64,000 nt of DNA, taken from NCBI GenBank assembly GCA_017305055.1, contig JAFKMZ010000011.1:94875-158874 (forward strand), given 5' to 3'. This DNA is from Lysobacterales bacterium. GTDB taxonomy: Bacteria > Pseudomonadota > Gammaproteobacteria > Xanthomonadales > Rhodanobacteraceae. Both the position numbers and the translations under genes were made by a program. Positions 17,614-26,340 of the stretch are shown here, piece by piece. The notes below the pieces were generated by a model. The model was not told the DNA's origin. It worked only from the letters and a program-made list of their open reading frames with translations, and searched no databases. Numbering within the stretch: position 1 is the first letter of the stretch; the number at the start of each line of letters is the position of its first letter.

Positions 17614-17687
17614 TCCTTTGCGCGCGGTACCGGGTCGCCGGTGTGGCCCGTTCCACGGCAATCTCGTCCACCCTGGGCCTCGCCTCG

Positions 17688-18431
17688 TCAGCGCAGGCGC
17701 AGGACGAGTTGGGTGACGCTGAGTGCAATGATCAGGCTGCCCACGGCCACCAGCATCACCCGCTCCGGCAGGTGGCGCACCAGCCAGGCGGCAAATGGGG
17801 CGGCGATCGTTCCGCCGACGAGCAGGCCAAGCACGATCGACCAGTGGCCGATGCCGATATGCCAGGCCAAGGCGCCCGCCACACAGGTGGTGACCACGAA
17901 TTCGGCGGCGTTCACCGAACCGATCGTGCGGCGCACATTGCCGCCCCGGGCCACGAGGGTGCTGGTGGCGATCGGCCCCCAGCCGCCGCCGCCCATCGCA
18001 TCGAGCGCGCCGGCAACCAGGCCGAGCCACCCGGGATGACGCACCCGATGGCGTGACAGACGCTTGCCGAATGCGCGCGACAACACCATGACGCCGAGGA
18101 TCAGCAGGTAAATGACGACGAGTGGACGGATCGTCTCGCCAGGCACGTTGGCGAGCACCGTCGCGCCGAGGATGCCGCCGATCGCGCCCGGGATGGCCAG
18201 TTGCCGGAACAGCTTCCAGCTGACGTTGCCGAACCAGGCATGGGCGGCGCCGGAGGCACCGGTGGTGAAGACCTCGGCCGTGTGCACCGTGGCGCTGGCC
18301 ACCGCGGGCGGCAAGCCGAGCGCCAGCAGGATCGAGCTGGACACCAGGCCGTAGGCCATGCCCAGCGCACCGTCGACCAGTTGCGCGAACAGGCCGATAC
18401 CCACGAAAAGGAAGAAATGAGCCAGGTCCAT
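17688..18431 (-). CDS. TSUP family (TauE/SafE-like) membrane permease
   Basis: A 247-residue integral membrane protein with about eight hydrophobic segments in two homologous halves. Each half has a Gly-rich motif: GALGMAYG near residue 21 and GALDAMGGGGWGP near 140. This is typical of the TSUP family, which exports sulfite, sulfonates or related organic anions. The start is the ATG at 18431 giving MDLAHFFLF; the 27 codons before it are Arg/Pro-rich spacer. It is convergent with the IorB gene and divergent from dgcN, with a 10-bp inverted repeat in its 5' region. The substrate is unknown. Confidence 0.85.
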   Translation of the reverse strand: MDLAHFFLFVGIGLFAQLVDGALGMAYGLVSSSILLALGLPPAVASATVHTAEVFTTGASGAAHAWFGNVSWKLFRQLAIPGAIGGILGATVLANVPGETIRPLVVIYLLILGVMVLSRAFGKRLSRHRVRHPGWLGLVAGALDAMGGGGWGPIATSTLVARGGNVRRTIGSVNAAEFVVTTCVAGALAWHIGIGHWSIVLGLLVGGTIAAPFAAWLVRHLPERVMLVAVGSLIIALSVTQLVLRLR

Positions 18432-18454
18432 ATTGCGTCTGCGTGCACTGCCAC

Positions 18455-18483
18455 CAGGCGGTCCCGGCGTGCCGGACCGCCTG
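18455..18483. promoter_or_regulatory. 10-bp perfect inverted repeat in the TSUP/dgcN spacer
   Basis: CAGGCGGTCC (18455-18464) and GGACCGCCTG (18474-18483) flank a 9-base loop in the 210-base divergent spacer, 24 bases from the TSUP start. It could be an operator for one or both directions or a hairpin in the TSUP leader. There is no T-run. Confidence 0.4.
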
Positions 18484-18641
18484 CGTGATGGATCGGTCGG
18501 GTCAGGCGCCACTTTGCCACGCCAGGCTGGCGCTGCCTATCCGCGCCGGCAGCACCCCTTACTTCGCACCTGGCGCAGGCCTAGACTGACGGACTTGCGC
18601 CGCGCGACCGCGCCAGGCGCCATCGACCCAGGAACGATCCC

Positions 18642-19676
18642 ATGCCTGTTGCCCTCCGTGCACCGTACCTGTTGTTTCTCGGCGACGTACCCGCGGCATC
18701 CGATGCCAAGACCGCGGCCGGTATCGCGCATTGGCGCCGTGAGCTGTGCTGTGGGCAGCTGCGGCTTCCGGGATGCCAGGCCGACGTCGGATTGCCCGAT
18801 GTCAGCCTGGCGCAGGCCAGGGAGCGTGGCGCGCAAAGCCTGGTCATCGGCATTGCGCCGGTCGGCGGTGCGTTTGCCCCGTCGTGGCTGGAGACCATGC
18901 GCGAGGCCGCGCGCCTGGGCCTGGACATCGTCAGCGGCATGCACGCCCCGCTGCGCGAGGTTCCGGGGCTGGCGGAACTGGCGGCGGCCTCTGGCGCCCG
19001 CCTGGTCGACGTGCGCGTACCGCCGGAGCATTTGCCGGTGGGCACGGGCGCCAAGCGTTCCGGCCATCGCCTGCTGACCGTGGGCACCGACTGCGCGGTG
19101 GGCAAGAAATACACCGCGCTGTCGATCGATCGCGCCTTGCGCGCGCGCGGTCGCGACTCCACCTTCCGCGCCACCGGGCAGACCGGCATCATGCTTGCCG
19201 GTGCCGGCATCCCGATCGATGCGGTGGTCAGCGATTTCGTCGCCGGTGCGGCCGAGGTGCTGTCCCCGGCCAACGCGCCCGGGCACTGGGATGTCGTGGA
19301 GGGACAGGGCTCGCTGTTCCATCCGGGCTTTGCCGCGGTCACGCTCGGCCTGCTGCACGGTACGCAGCCGGATGCGCTGGTGCTGTGCCACGACCTGGCG
19401 CGCAGCACGATCGAGGATCTGCCGGACTTCTCCATCCCGCCGCTCGCGACCTGCATCGCGCGCTACGTGGAGGCGGCGCGGCTGACCAATGCCGTGGTGC
19501 GCTGCATCGGCGTGGCGGTGAACGCTTCGAGCCTGGGCACGGCCGAATATGCGCGACGGCGCGCGGCAATCGAGGCCGAGACCGGCCTGCCTTGCGTCGA
19601 CCCGATCCGGGACGGCGTCGAGGTCCTGGTGGATGCACTGGATGCCGCCTTCGGCACCGCCGGAGCGGCGGCATGA
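18642..19676 (+). CDS. dgcN: DUF1611 family protein, DgcN (D-glutamate N-acetyltransferase) type
   Basis: A 344-residue DUF1611 protein. The N-terminal half is a Rossmann-like domain. The C-terminal half is P-loop-like with GTDCAVGKKYT (residues 148-158), then GQTGIM and the VEGQGSLFHPG motif. In marine proteobacteria DgcN acts with DgcA in D-glutamate catabolism: D-Glu is N-acetylated, then racemised to N-acetyl-L-Glu. The gene overlaps dgcA by four bases (ATGA), the same pairing as in that pathway, which is the main support for the function. It is the first gene of a two-gene operon. Confidence 0.85.
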   Translation: MPVALRAPYLLFLGDVPAASDAKTAAGIAHWRRELCCGQLRLPGCQADVGLPDVSLAQARERGAQSLVIGIAPVGGAFAPSWLETMREAARLGLDIVSGMHAPLREVPGLAELAAASGARLVDVRVPPEHLPVGTGAKRSGHRLLTVGTDCAVGKKYTALSIDRALRARGRDSTFRATGQTGIMLAGAGIPIDAVVSDFVAGAAEVLSPANAPGHWDVVEGQGSLFHPGFAAVTLGLLHGTQPDALVLCHDLARSTIEDLPDFSIPPLATCIARYVEAARLTNAVVRCIGVAVNASSLGTAEYARRRAAIEAETGLPCVDPIRDGVEVLVDALDAAFGTAGAAA

Positions 19677-20683
19677 GCGCGCCACGCCTCGACGCACTCA
19701 GCGTGCAGGTCGCGATCGAGAACTTTCCCCTGCGCGAACCCTTCACCATCACCGGCAGCACCATGTGGGACACCGACGTCGTGGTGGTCACTCTGGGCAA
19801 GGACGGGCAGCTGGGCCGCGGCGAAGCTTCCGGCGTCTCCTACCATGCCGGCGACGATGCGCCGGGCATGCTCCGGCAGATCGAGGCGGTGCGTGGCAAG
19901 CTGGAGGCGGGATTGGATCGCGAGGCATTGCAGGCCCTGCTGCCCGCCGGCGGTGCGCGCAACGCGGTGGATTGCGCACTGTGGGACCTGGAGGCCAAGC
20001 TGGACGGCCGGCCGGCATGGCAGATCGCCGGGCTCGAAACCCCGCGCGCCCTGCTCACCACGTTCACCGTGGGCGCGAACGTGCCGGCGAAGATGGCTGC
20101 CGATGCGCGGGCCTACGTCCAGGCCAGGGCGATCAAGATGAAGCTGACCGGCGAGGCCGAGGATGCCGACCGCGTGCGCGCCGTGCGTGCCGCGCGCCCG
20201 GAGGTGTGGCTCAGCATCGACGCCAACCAGGGCTTCGACCGCGCCTCGCTGGCCCGCCTCATGCCGGTGCTGGTCGAGGCCCGCGTGCAGCTGGTCGAGC
20301 AGCCGTTCCCGATCGGCCAGGAGGCCCTGATGGATGGCCTGGACTGCCCCATCCCGTGTGCCGCGGACGAAAGCGCGCAGGGCCTCGCCGACTTGCGTGG
20401 CCTGGTCGGGCGCTTCCAGGTGGTCAACATCAAGTTGGACAAGTGCGGCGGCCTCAGCGAGGGCCTGGCCATGGCGCGCGAGGCACGCCGGCTGGGCCTC
20501 GAGGTCATGGTCGGCAACATGATCGGCAGCTCGCTGGCCATGGCCCCGGCGTTCCTGGTCGGCCAGCTGTGCTCGGTGGTGGATCTCGACGGGCCGGTGT
20601 TCCTGCAGCGCGACCGGCCACACCCTGTCAGCTACGTGGACGGCAAGGTGTCGTGCCCGGATGCGTTGTGGGGCGGCGCCTGA
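19673..20683 (+). CDS. dgcA: enolase-superfamily racemase/epimerase, DgcA type
   Basis: A 336-residue member of the muconate-lactonising/dipeptide-epimerase branch of the enolase superfamily. Metal ligands are Asp183 (SIDANQG), Glu209 (VEQPFP) and Asp232 (CAADES). The acid/base lysines are Lys157 in KMK and Lys254 in NIKLDKCGG. This lysine pair fits 1,1-proton transfer, that is racemisation or epimerisation. The two candidate substrates are N-acetyl-D-glutamate (DgcA) and L-Ala-D/L-Glu dipeptide (muropeptide recycling). Coupling to dgcN favours the first. It is cytoplasmic and complete. Confidence 0.85.
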   Translation: MSAPRLDALSVQVAIENFPLREPFTITGSTMWDTDVVVVTLGKDGQLGRGEASGVSYHAGDDAPGMLRQIEAVRGKLEAGLDREALQALLPAGGARNAVDCALWDLEAKLDGRPAWQIAGLETPRALLTTFTVGANVPAKMAADARAYVQARAIKMKLTGEAEDADRVRAVRAARPEVWLSIDANQGFDRASLARLMPVLVEARVQLVEQPFPIGQEALMDGLDCPIPCAADESAQGLADLRGLVGRFQVVNIKLDKCGGLSEGLAMAREARRLGLEVMVGNMIGSSLAMAPAFLVGQLCSVVDLDGPVFLQRDRPHPVSYVDGKVSCPDALWGGA

Positions 20684-20697
20684 GCCATGCCTCCGGT

Positions 20698-20725
20698 GGC
20701 CGCCGCCGGCTTCTCGGCGGCGGCC
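20698..20725. terminator. 10-bp GC-rich hairpin between convergent genes
   Basis: GGCCGCCGCC and GGCGGCGGCC flank an 8-base loop in the 63-base gap between dgcA (+) and the TonB receptor (-). Stem strength and position suit a shared terminator, but no U-run follows on either strand. Confidence 0.55.
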
Positions 20726-20746
20726 GGATGCAGGCCGGCCAGGCTT

Positions 20747-23662
20747 CTAGTCGAACTTGTACTCGGCCATCAGGTAGTACGAACGGCCGCGCGGGTCGGC
20801 TACGCGCGGCTCCCAGGTGGCACCGGAGGCAAAGTCCACCTGGTGGGCGGTGAACGGCGGGTCCTCGTTCAGCAGGTTGCGTACCGCGAAGGTGAGCGTG
20901 GTGTTCTTCAGGCCGGACCAGCTCGTGCTGTAGTTGTACACGAGGTAGTCGTCCACGTCCGGGTTCCAGTTCGGCGGAATGTAGCTGTCGTTGGCGACGC
21001 TGATCGGCAGCTCATCCTTGTAGCCCGCGCGGTAGATCTGGGTGAGCGTGTGGGTCCAGTCGCCCTTGGCCCAGCTCAGGTTGAGGGTGTGCTTCCACTT
21101 CAGCGGCAGGTTGTAGAACTGGACGTACTCACCGACCTCGTTGTGGCTGTAAGGCTGGTTGGCCAGCGATTTTTCCTTGAAGCTGGCGATGTAACTGCCG
21201 TTGAGGTTGATGTGCCAGCGGCCACCGGCCAATTCGCCGAACAGGTTGGCGTCCAGCTCGACACCGCTCATCAGCGTGCCGCCGGAGTTGATGAAGCGGC
21301 GGTCGATCTCGACCACCTTGCCACTGGCATCGCGGATCCAGTTGGCGGAGAACAAGGCGTAGTTTTCGATCAGCGTAGGCAGGTCCGGCGAGCGGATCGT
21401 GTTGGTGCGCTCGATTTCCCACCAGTCGACACTGGCATTGAAGTTGGCCACCGGCGAATACACCAGGCCGAAACTCTTCTGCTTGGCCTTCTCCGGCTGC
21501 AGGTCGGTCTTGCCGCCGGTGACGATGGTTGGCTGGATCAGCGCGCAACCCGCCACCGTTTCACTGACCACACCCGAAGGGCAGCTGGCTGGATCCACCA
21601 GGTCACGGCCGAAGTAGTCGACCCGGTTAACCCCGGCAAACAACTTGGTGAACTCGGGCACCTTGAACCCGGTGCTGTAGGCGCCGCGGAACGCCAGGCT
21701 CTCGATCGGCTGCCACTTGAACGAGTACTTGGGATTGACCGTGCTGCCGAAGGTGTCGTACTGGTCACGGCGTCCGGCCAGGGTCACGTCCAGCGTCTTC
21801 ACGATGGGCAGGTAGAGCTCGGCGTAGACGGCCTTGACGTCACGGTGCACCTCAGGCAGCTCGCTGGTCTCGTCGAACGGCGCCTGGTAGATGGTGTCGT
21901 AGTTGAGCGGCAAGCCGTTCAGCACCTGGACGCCGCCAAACTTGAAACCTTCGCGCCGCGCCTCCACGCCGGCCGCCAACTGCGCCTCGCCACCCCACAG
22001 GTTGAAGCCGAGGCCGCCATTGACGCTGGCGTCCAGGGTGGTCACGGTGGAATCGCCGCCATACAGGTTGATGCCGGTGGCGGAGGCATGGCGCAATCCA
22101 TCGAGGGCCGCTGTGCTCTGCGCCTGGTCCGGCATGAGGAACGGGTTCAGCGTGCCGCTGCCGAGCAGATCCTGCAGCCCGCTGGAGAAGTAGTAACCTC
22201 CGGCCAGCGTCGAGGTGGCCCTGCTGGATGCGTGTGACAGGCCGACGTCGTAGGTCCAGGTGCCGATCGTGCCATCGGTGCCGACCAGCACCCGGTAGGC
22301 CTTGGTGGTGGTCTCGATCTGTTTCGGGCCGCAGGCCATGCAGCGCCAGCGATAGGGGATCTTGTTGCCATACACCAGGTTGCTGGTGCCAAAGTAGTTG
22401 GCCATGGCGTCGTAGATCTTGTCGTAGGTGGCCTGGGTGTCCGGGGTCAGCGGGTACCAGGTTGTCGGGTTGAGCACGGCGGTCGCCGAGGCGCTGGAAC
22501 TGAGCTGCAGCGGTTCGTACTCGCGTTCCACCTTCACCCGTGAGCCCATCGCCTCGGCGTAGACCTTGTGGTCCTCGTCGATCTTGAAGGTGGCGTGGCC
22601 CATGAACTGGAGGCTGTCCTGCGGTTGCTGCAGCGCCTGTGCGGCCGGGTAGTCCCAGGCGCAGGCGTATTTCAGGCTGGCGCTGTCCCACAGCCGGTAA
22701 TCGTATGGCCCCATGTTCGGGCCACCGCTGGCGCAGCCGGAGGCACCAGGCAGGTTGAGGATGTTGACGTTGCCGGCGTTGGCGCCGCCGGCGGGATCGG
22801 GCAGCGAGCCGTTGATGATGCCGCCGGTGACGTTGGTCACCGTGGCAAAAGGCGTGCCCCGGGTATCCGGCGACACGCCGCGGTCGGGCTGGAAGCTGTT
22901 GGCGAAGTCGCGCTGGCCGCTGCGCAGGATCTGGGCGTGGCGGTAATTGAGCGTGCCCCACGCGTTCCAGCCCTGGCGGTCGAGGTCGCCGATGCCACCC
23001 AGCACGCTGTAGGTCGAGATGTTGCCGCCACCGTCCTCGGTGGCGTCGATGCCGGCGTTGACCGTGGCACCCTGGTAGTCGGTGCGGGTGATGAAGTTGA
23101 TCACGCCACCGATGGCGTCGGTACCGTACATGGCCGAGGCGCCGTCGCGCAGCACCTCGACGCGTTCGACCGCGGCAAACGGAATGGAGTTGAGGTCCAC
23201 GGCCTGGCCGCGCAGGCCATGCGTGGCGACGCGGCGTCCGTTCAACAGCACCAGCGTCGCGTCCGAGCCCTGGCCACGCAGGTTGGCACCGGACACGCCG
23301 GCCGTGCCGCGCAATTCACCCAGATCCATGTCCACCGCGGCCGAAGTGAGGCCGTCGGCGCCGTTGCCGGCGATGTTGAGGAACTGCAGCAGTTGTTCGG
23401 CCGAGACGATGCCCTCGGCGTCGATGGTCTGCCTCTGGATGACAGTGATCGGCAGGGCCTGCTCGATGTCGACGCGCTTGATGCGCGAGCCGGTGACGGT
23501 GACTTCCTTGAGCGTCGTGGCCGCCGTCGGCTGGGTCTCGGCCGAGGACGACTGGGTCGCCTGCTGGGCTGCGGCCGGCACGGCGAGGGCAGCGAGCAGC
23601 GCCGCACAGAGAAGATTCAAGGAGATGTCGCGCCGACTGTGTGGGATTTGCGTGCTATGCAT
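20747..23662 (-). CDS. TonB-dependent outer-membrane receptor
   Basis: A complete 971-residue TonB-dependent receptor. The signal peptide ends around residue 33 (AAAQQ). The plug domain (about 50-180) contains LKEVTVTGSRI, LRGQGSDATLVLLNGRR and the RVEVLRDGASAMYGTDAIGG motif. The beta-barrel runs to the C-terminal YYLMAEYKFD, ending in the aromatic residue needed for barrel assembly. It lacks an STN signalling domain. Long extracellular loops carry several cysteines, including CMACG. The ATG at 23662 has GGAG upstream. It is the last gene of a co-directional series, 65 bases after the serine hydrolase. The ligand is not predictable; a peptide or amino-acid-derived compound is suggested by neighbours. 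Confidence 0.92.
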   Translation of the reverse strand: MHSTQIPHSRRDISLNLLCAALLAALAVPAAAQQATQSSSAETQPTAATTLKEVTVTGSRIKRVDIEQALPITVIQRQTIDAEGIVSAEQLLQFLNIAGNGADGLTSAAVDMDLGELRGTAGVSGANLRGQGSDATLVLLNGRRVATHGLRGQAVDLNSIPFAAVERVEVLRDGASAMYGTDAIGGVINFITRTDYQGATVNAGIDATEDGGGNISTYSVLGGIGDLDRQGWNAWGTLNYRHAQILRSGQRDFANSFQPDRGVSPDTRGTPFATVTNVTGGIINGSLPDPAGGANAGNVNILNLPGASGCASGGPNMGPYDYRLWDSASLKYACAWDYPAAQALQQPQDSLQFMGHATFKIDEDHKVYAEAMGSRVKVEREYEPLQLSSSASATAVLNPTTWYPLTPDTQATYDKIYDAMANYFGTSNLVYGNKIPYRWRCMACGPKQIETTTKAYRVLVGTDGTIGTWTYDVGLSHASSRATSTLAGGYYFSSGLQDLLGSGTLNPFLMPDQAQSTAALDGLRHASATGINLYGGDSTVTTLDASVNGGLGFNLWGGEAQLAAGVEARREGFKFGGVQVLNGLPLNYDTIYQAPFDETSELPEVHRDVKAVYAELYLPIVKTLDVTLAGRRDQYDTFGSTVNPKYSFKWQPIESLAFRGAYSTGFKVPEFTKLFAGVNRVDYFGRDLVDPASCPSGVVSETVAGCALIQPTIVTGGKTDLQPEKAKQKSFGLVYSPVANFNASVDWWEIERTNTIRSPDLPTLIENYALFSANWIRDASGKVVEIDRRFINSGGTLMSGVELDANLFGELAGGRWHINLNGSYIASFKEKSLANQPYSHNEVGEYVQFYNLPLKWKHTLNLSWAKGDWTHTLTQIYRAGYKDELPISVANDSYIPPNWNPDVDDYLVYNYSTSWSGLKNTTLTFAVRNLLNEDPPFTAHQVDFASGATWEPRVADPRGRSYYLMAEYKFD

Positions 23663-23727
23663 GATGGGTTCTCCAGCAGATGGGATGGCGGATCAAGCGG
23701 GGCAACTTTCTGTTGCGGAAAGCGGAG

Positions 23728-24807
23728 TCAGTGGGGCTCGGCCTGGGCGTCGGCCTGGAACAACCTGCCGATTGAGATCGCCAGGTCGTGTGGGGTCGGG
23801 TCGTTGCGGTTGCTCAGCACGACCACGGTGAGGTGCTGCTTCGGCCAGCGCACGATCGCGTTGCGGAAGCCGATGCTTTCGCCGGAATGCCACATCACGT
23901 CGCCCATGAGGCGCCAGCCGAAGCCGTAGTACTGCGGCGGCGGCCCAGGGCTGACTTCCACCTGGTGGCCGAAGGCCAGGGCGCGTGAGGCATCGCTGAG
24001 CAGGCGGTTGTCGTACAGCGCGGCATCCCACTTGGCCATGTCGTCGATGGAGGAGTAGATGCCGCCGTCGCCGCGCAGCGCGCTGGCGGGGCTCTGGTCG
24101 GTGCGCACCCAGGTCCCGTTTTCCTCGCTGTAGCCGTAGGCCCGGTCGCTCACCTCGGGGCCGCCGCCGGCCACGTACATCAGGGTGTGCGTCATGTGCA
24201 GCGGCTTGAAGATGCGCTGTGCGAGAAAGGCCTGCAGGCTGGTGCCGGAGGCGCGCTCGATGACCAGGCCCAGCAGCACGTAGCCGGCGTTGCTGTAGCG
24301 GTACTTGCTGCCGGGCGCAAAGTAGTGCTCGTCGGTCGAGGACAGCATGCGCAGGACATCCTCGTCGTCGAGTTGTTTGCTGCTGCCTGGCGGGATCCGA
24401 CCTTCGTACTCGGGCAGGCCACTGGTATGGTCAAGCACCTCGTGCAGCGTGATCGCGGCATCGGACTCCGGCAGCGACGGCAGCCACTTGCGCAGGGAGT
24501 CATCCAACGAGAGCTTGCCGTCTTCGGCCAGCAGCAGGACGGCCGCGGCGATGAACTGCTTGGTCACCGAGGCCAGCCGGTAGTTCGTCGCCGGCGTGGC
24601 GGCCACGTGTCGCTCCAGGTCCGCCATGCCGTAGCCACGGCTGATCACGGCGCGACCATCCTTGACCACCAGCAGCGAGGCGCCGGGTACCGCGCCCGTA
24701 TAGCGCTGCATGAGCGCGTCGGCCTGCTGCGCCGGGGTGAGGGGCGGCGTGCTGGCGCAGCCGCCGAGCAGGCTCAAGGCAAGGATGGCAAGGGCGGGAA
24801 TGCGCAT
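23728..24807 (-). CDS. serine hydrolase lipoprotein, class C beta-lactamase/DD-peptidase fold
   Basis: A 359-residue lipoprotein (lipobox LLGGC, Cys17) of the beta-lactamase-related family. The active-site motifs are S80-V-T-K83 (SxxK), Y171-S-N173 (YxN) and a C-terminal HSGES that replaces KTG. This HxG form is usual in esterases, D-aminopeptidases and PBP4*-like proteins of this family, rather than true beta-lactamases. It acts in the periplasm or on the outer-membrane surface, on D-amino-acid peptides or esters. The start is the ATG at 24807; the 42 codons before it are not signal-like. It lies 52 bases after the APC permease and 65 before a TonB receptor. Confidence 0.87.
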   Translation of the reverse strand: MRIPALAILALSLLGGCASTPPLTPAQQADALMQRYTGAVPGASLLVVKDGRAVISRGYGMADLERHVAATPATNYRLASVTKQFIAAAVLLLAEDGKLSLDDSLRKWLPSLPESDAAITLHEVLDHTSGLPEYEGRIPPGSSKQLDDEDVLRMLSSTDEHYFAPGSKYRYSNAGYVLLGLVIERASGTSLQAFLAQRIFKPLHMTHTLMYVAGGGPEVSDRAYGYSEENGTWVRTDQSPASALRGDGGIYSSIDDMAKWDAALYDNRLLSDASRALAFGHQVEVSPGPPPQYYGFGWRLMGDVMWHSGESIGFRNAIVRWPKQHLTVVVLSNRNDPTPHDLAISIGRLFQADAQAEPH

Positions 24808-24859
24808 GGTGTGCTCCGCAAGGGAAGGAAGATTCGTTCCGCCACGACGGCTTCGGGAT

Positions 24860-26212
24860 TCATTGGCCGTCGCGCGGACTTGGCGTGGCATGGCGCCCCG
24901 ACCACCAGCGCCAGATGTAGTAGACCGGGACACCCATGGCGGTGATGAGCAGGCTCATGCCGGCGTTGCCCGGGGAATAGATGGCGCTGGCCACGATCAC
25001 CGCGAACACGGTGAGCACGAACAGCAACGGCAGCAGCGGGTAAAACGGCACACGGTACGGTGCCGGCTGGTCGATGAAATGCTTGCGGTACCAGAACAGC
25101 GTGCCGACACCGAACATGTGCCCCAGGTATTCACCCACGGTGGTGTAGTTGAGCAGGGCGTTGAAGCTGCCTGACCACGCCAGGACGATGGCCCACGCAC
25201 CGAGCACGGCCAGGGCGACCTGTGGTGCACGGGTGCGTATTTCGACCCGCCCCACCGCGCGGAAGAACAGGCCATCGGCAGCCATGGTCTGCAGCACGCG
25301 GGCCCCCCCGGCAATCGCGATGGTGCAGTAGCCGAAGGTCGAGCAGGCGATGCCGACGGCAATCACGGTGGCGCCGTGGTCGCCAAACAACTTGCGCATC
25401 AGGTCCGCGGCAGGCGCCGTGCTGGCGGCAAGGCCGGCGTGCCCCAGTCCCGCCAGGTAGGCGAAATTGGCCAGCACGTAACAGGCCATGACGCCGCCTA
25501 TGCCCAAGGCCAACGCGCGAGGAAGCGTGACCTGCGGGTTGCGCACCTCGCCGGCCAGGTCGTTCAAGTAGTGGAAGCCGCTGTAGGTGAACAGCACCGG
25601 CATCAGCGCGCCGACGAAGCTCCAGCGTGACAGCGGTACCGCGGGATCCGCCATCCAGGCCAGGCCAAGGTGGTCGTGTCCGATGACCAGCCCGGCGACG
25701 ACCAGCAAGGTAATGGCGACCAGCTTCAGCATGGTGAAAATGTTCAGCATCCAGGCGCCGGCGCGGATGCCGAACAGGTTGATGCCGACGATGAAGACGA
25801 TCGCGCCGACCGCGAGCGGCTTGGCATAGAGCGGCGAGGGCAAGCCAAGCGCGGCGCACAGGTATTCGGCAAACACCGTGGCGACGGCGGCGATGCTGCC
25901 CGGGTAGTTGACCAGGGCCATGGTCCAGCCGAACAGGAAGGCCGGCAGCAGGCCGAACGCCTCGCGCAGGTAGATGTAGATGCCGCCGGTCTCCGGCCGC
26001 CGCGCGCCAAGTTCGCCGTAGCACAGCACGCCGGCCAGGGTCAGCAGGCCGGCAATCACCCACAGCGAGAGGTCCACCACCGGCGAGGCGTGCTGGGCGA
26101 CGCTGGCGGGGGTGAGGAAGATGCCGGCACCGATGATGCCGCCGATGACGATCATCGAGGCATCCCACGTGTTCAGCCGACGCAGATAGCTCGGTGTGGT
26201 CATTGCGGGCAT
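24860..26212 (-). CDS. APC superfamily amino-acid permease
   Basis: A 450-residue inner-membrane transporter with about 12 hydrophobic helices. TM1 holds the glycine-rich unwound motif GGIIGAGIF for substrate binding, and a conserved RPETGGIYIYLREAFG follows TM2. The family imports or exchanges amino acids. A TTG at 26233 is possible, but the ATG at 26212 has GGGGGA upstream and fits better. It is followed within 52 bases by the serine hydrolase gene, which suggests uptake of that enzyme's products. Confidence 0.88.
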   Translation of the reverse strand: MPAMTTPSYLRRLNTWDASMIVIGGIIGAGIFLTPASVAQHASPVVDLSLWVIAGLLTLAGVLCYGELGARRPETGGIYIYLREAFGLLPAFLFGWTMALVNYPGSIAAVATVFAEYLCAALGLPSPLYAKPLAVGAIVFIVGINLFGIRAGAWMLNIFTMLKLVAITLLVVAGLVIGHDHLGLAWMADPAVPLSRWSFVGALMPVLFTYSGFHYLNDLAGEVRNPQVTLPRALALGIGGVMACYVLANFAYLAGLGHAGLAASTAPAADLMRKLFGDHGATVIAVGIACSTFGYCTIAIAGGARVLQTMAADGLFFRAVGRVEIRTRAPQVALAVLGAWAIVLAWSGSFNALLNYTTVGEYLGHMFGVGTLFWYRKHFIDQPAPYRVPFYPLLPLLFVLTVFAVIVASAIYSPGNAGMSLLITAMGVPVYYIWRWWSGRHATPSPRDGQ

Positions 26213-26340
26213 GGCAGCCGGTCCCCCATCCAATGCCTGGGAAGGTTTGGTTTCTTGCTGGCCCCCGGCAACGCGTAGCGACAGCGGGTGCCTAACGGCG
26301 CGACATCGGACGCGCCACGATCAAATGCACGCCCGCGCGG

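Noticed and set aside
15382-18030. 882-codon antisense frame over the IorB gene
   Set aside because: No recognisable motif; explained by GC bias opposite a real gene.
23728-24807. true class C beta-lactamase (antibiotic resistance)
   Set aside because: The third motif is HSG rather than KTG, the protein is a lipoprotein, and no ampR-like regulator is adjacent; the family is broad.
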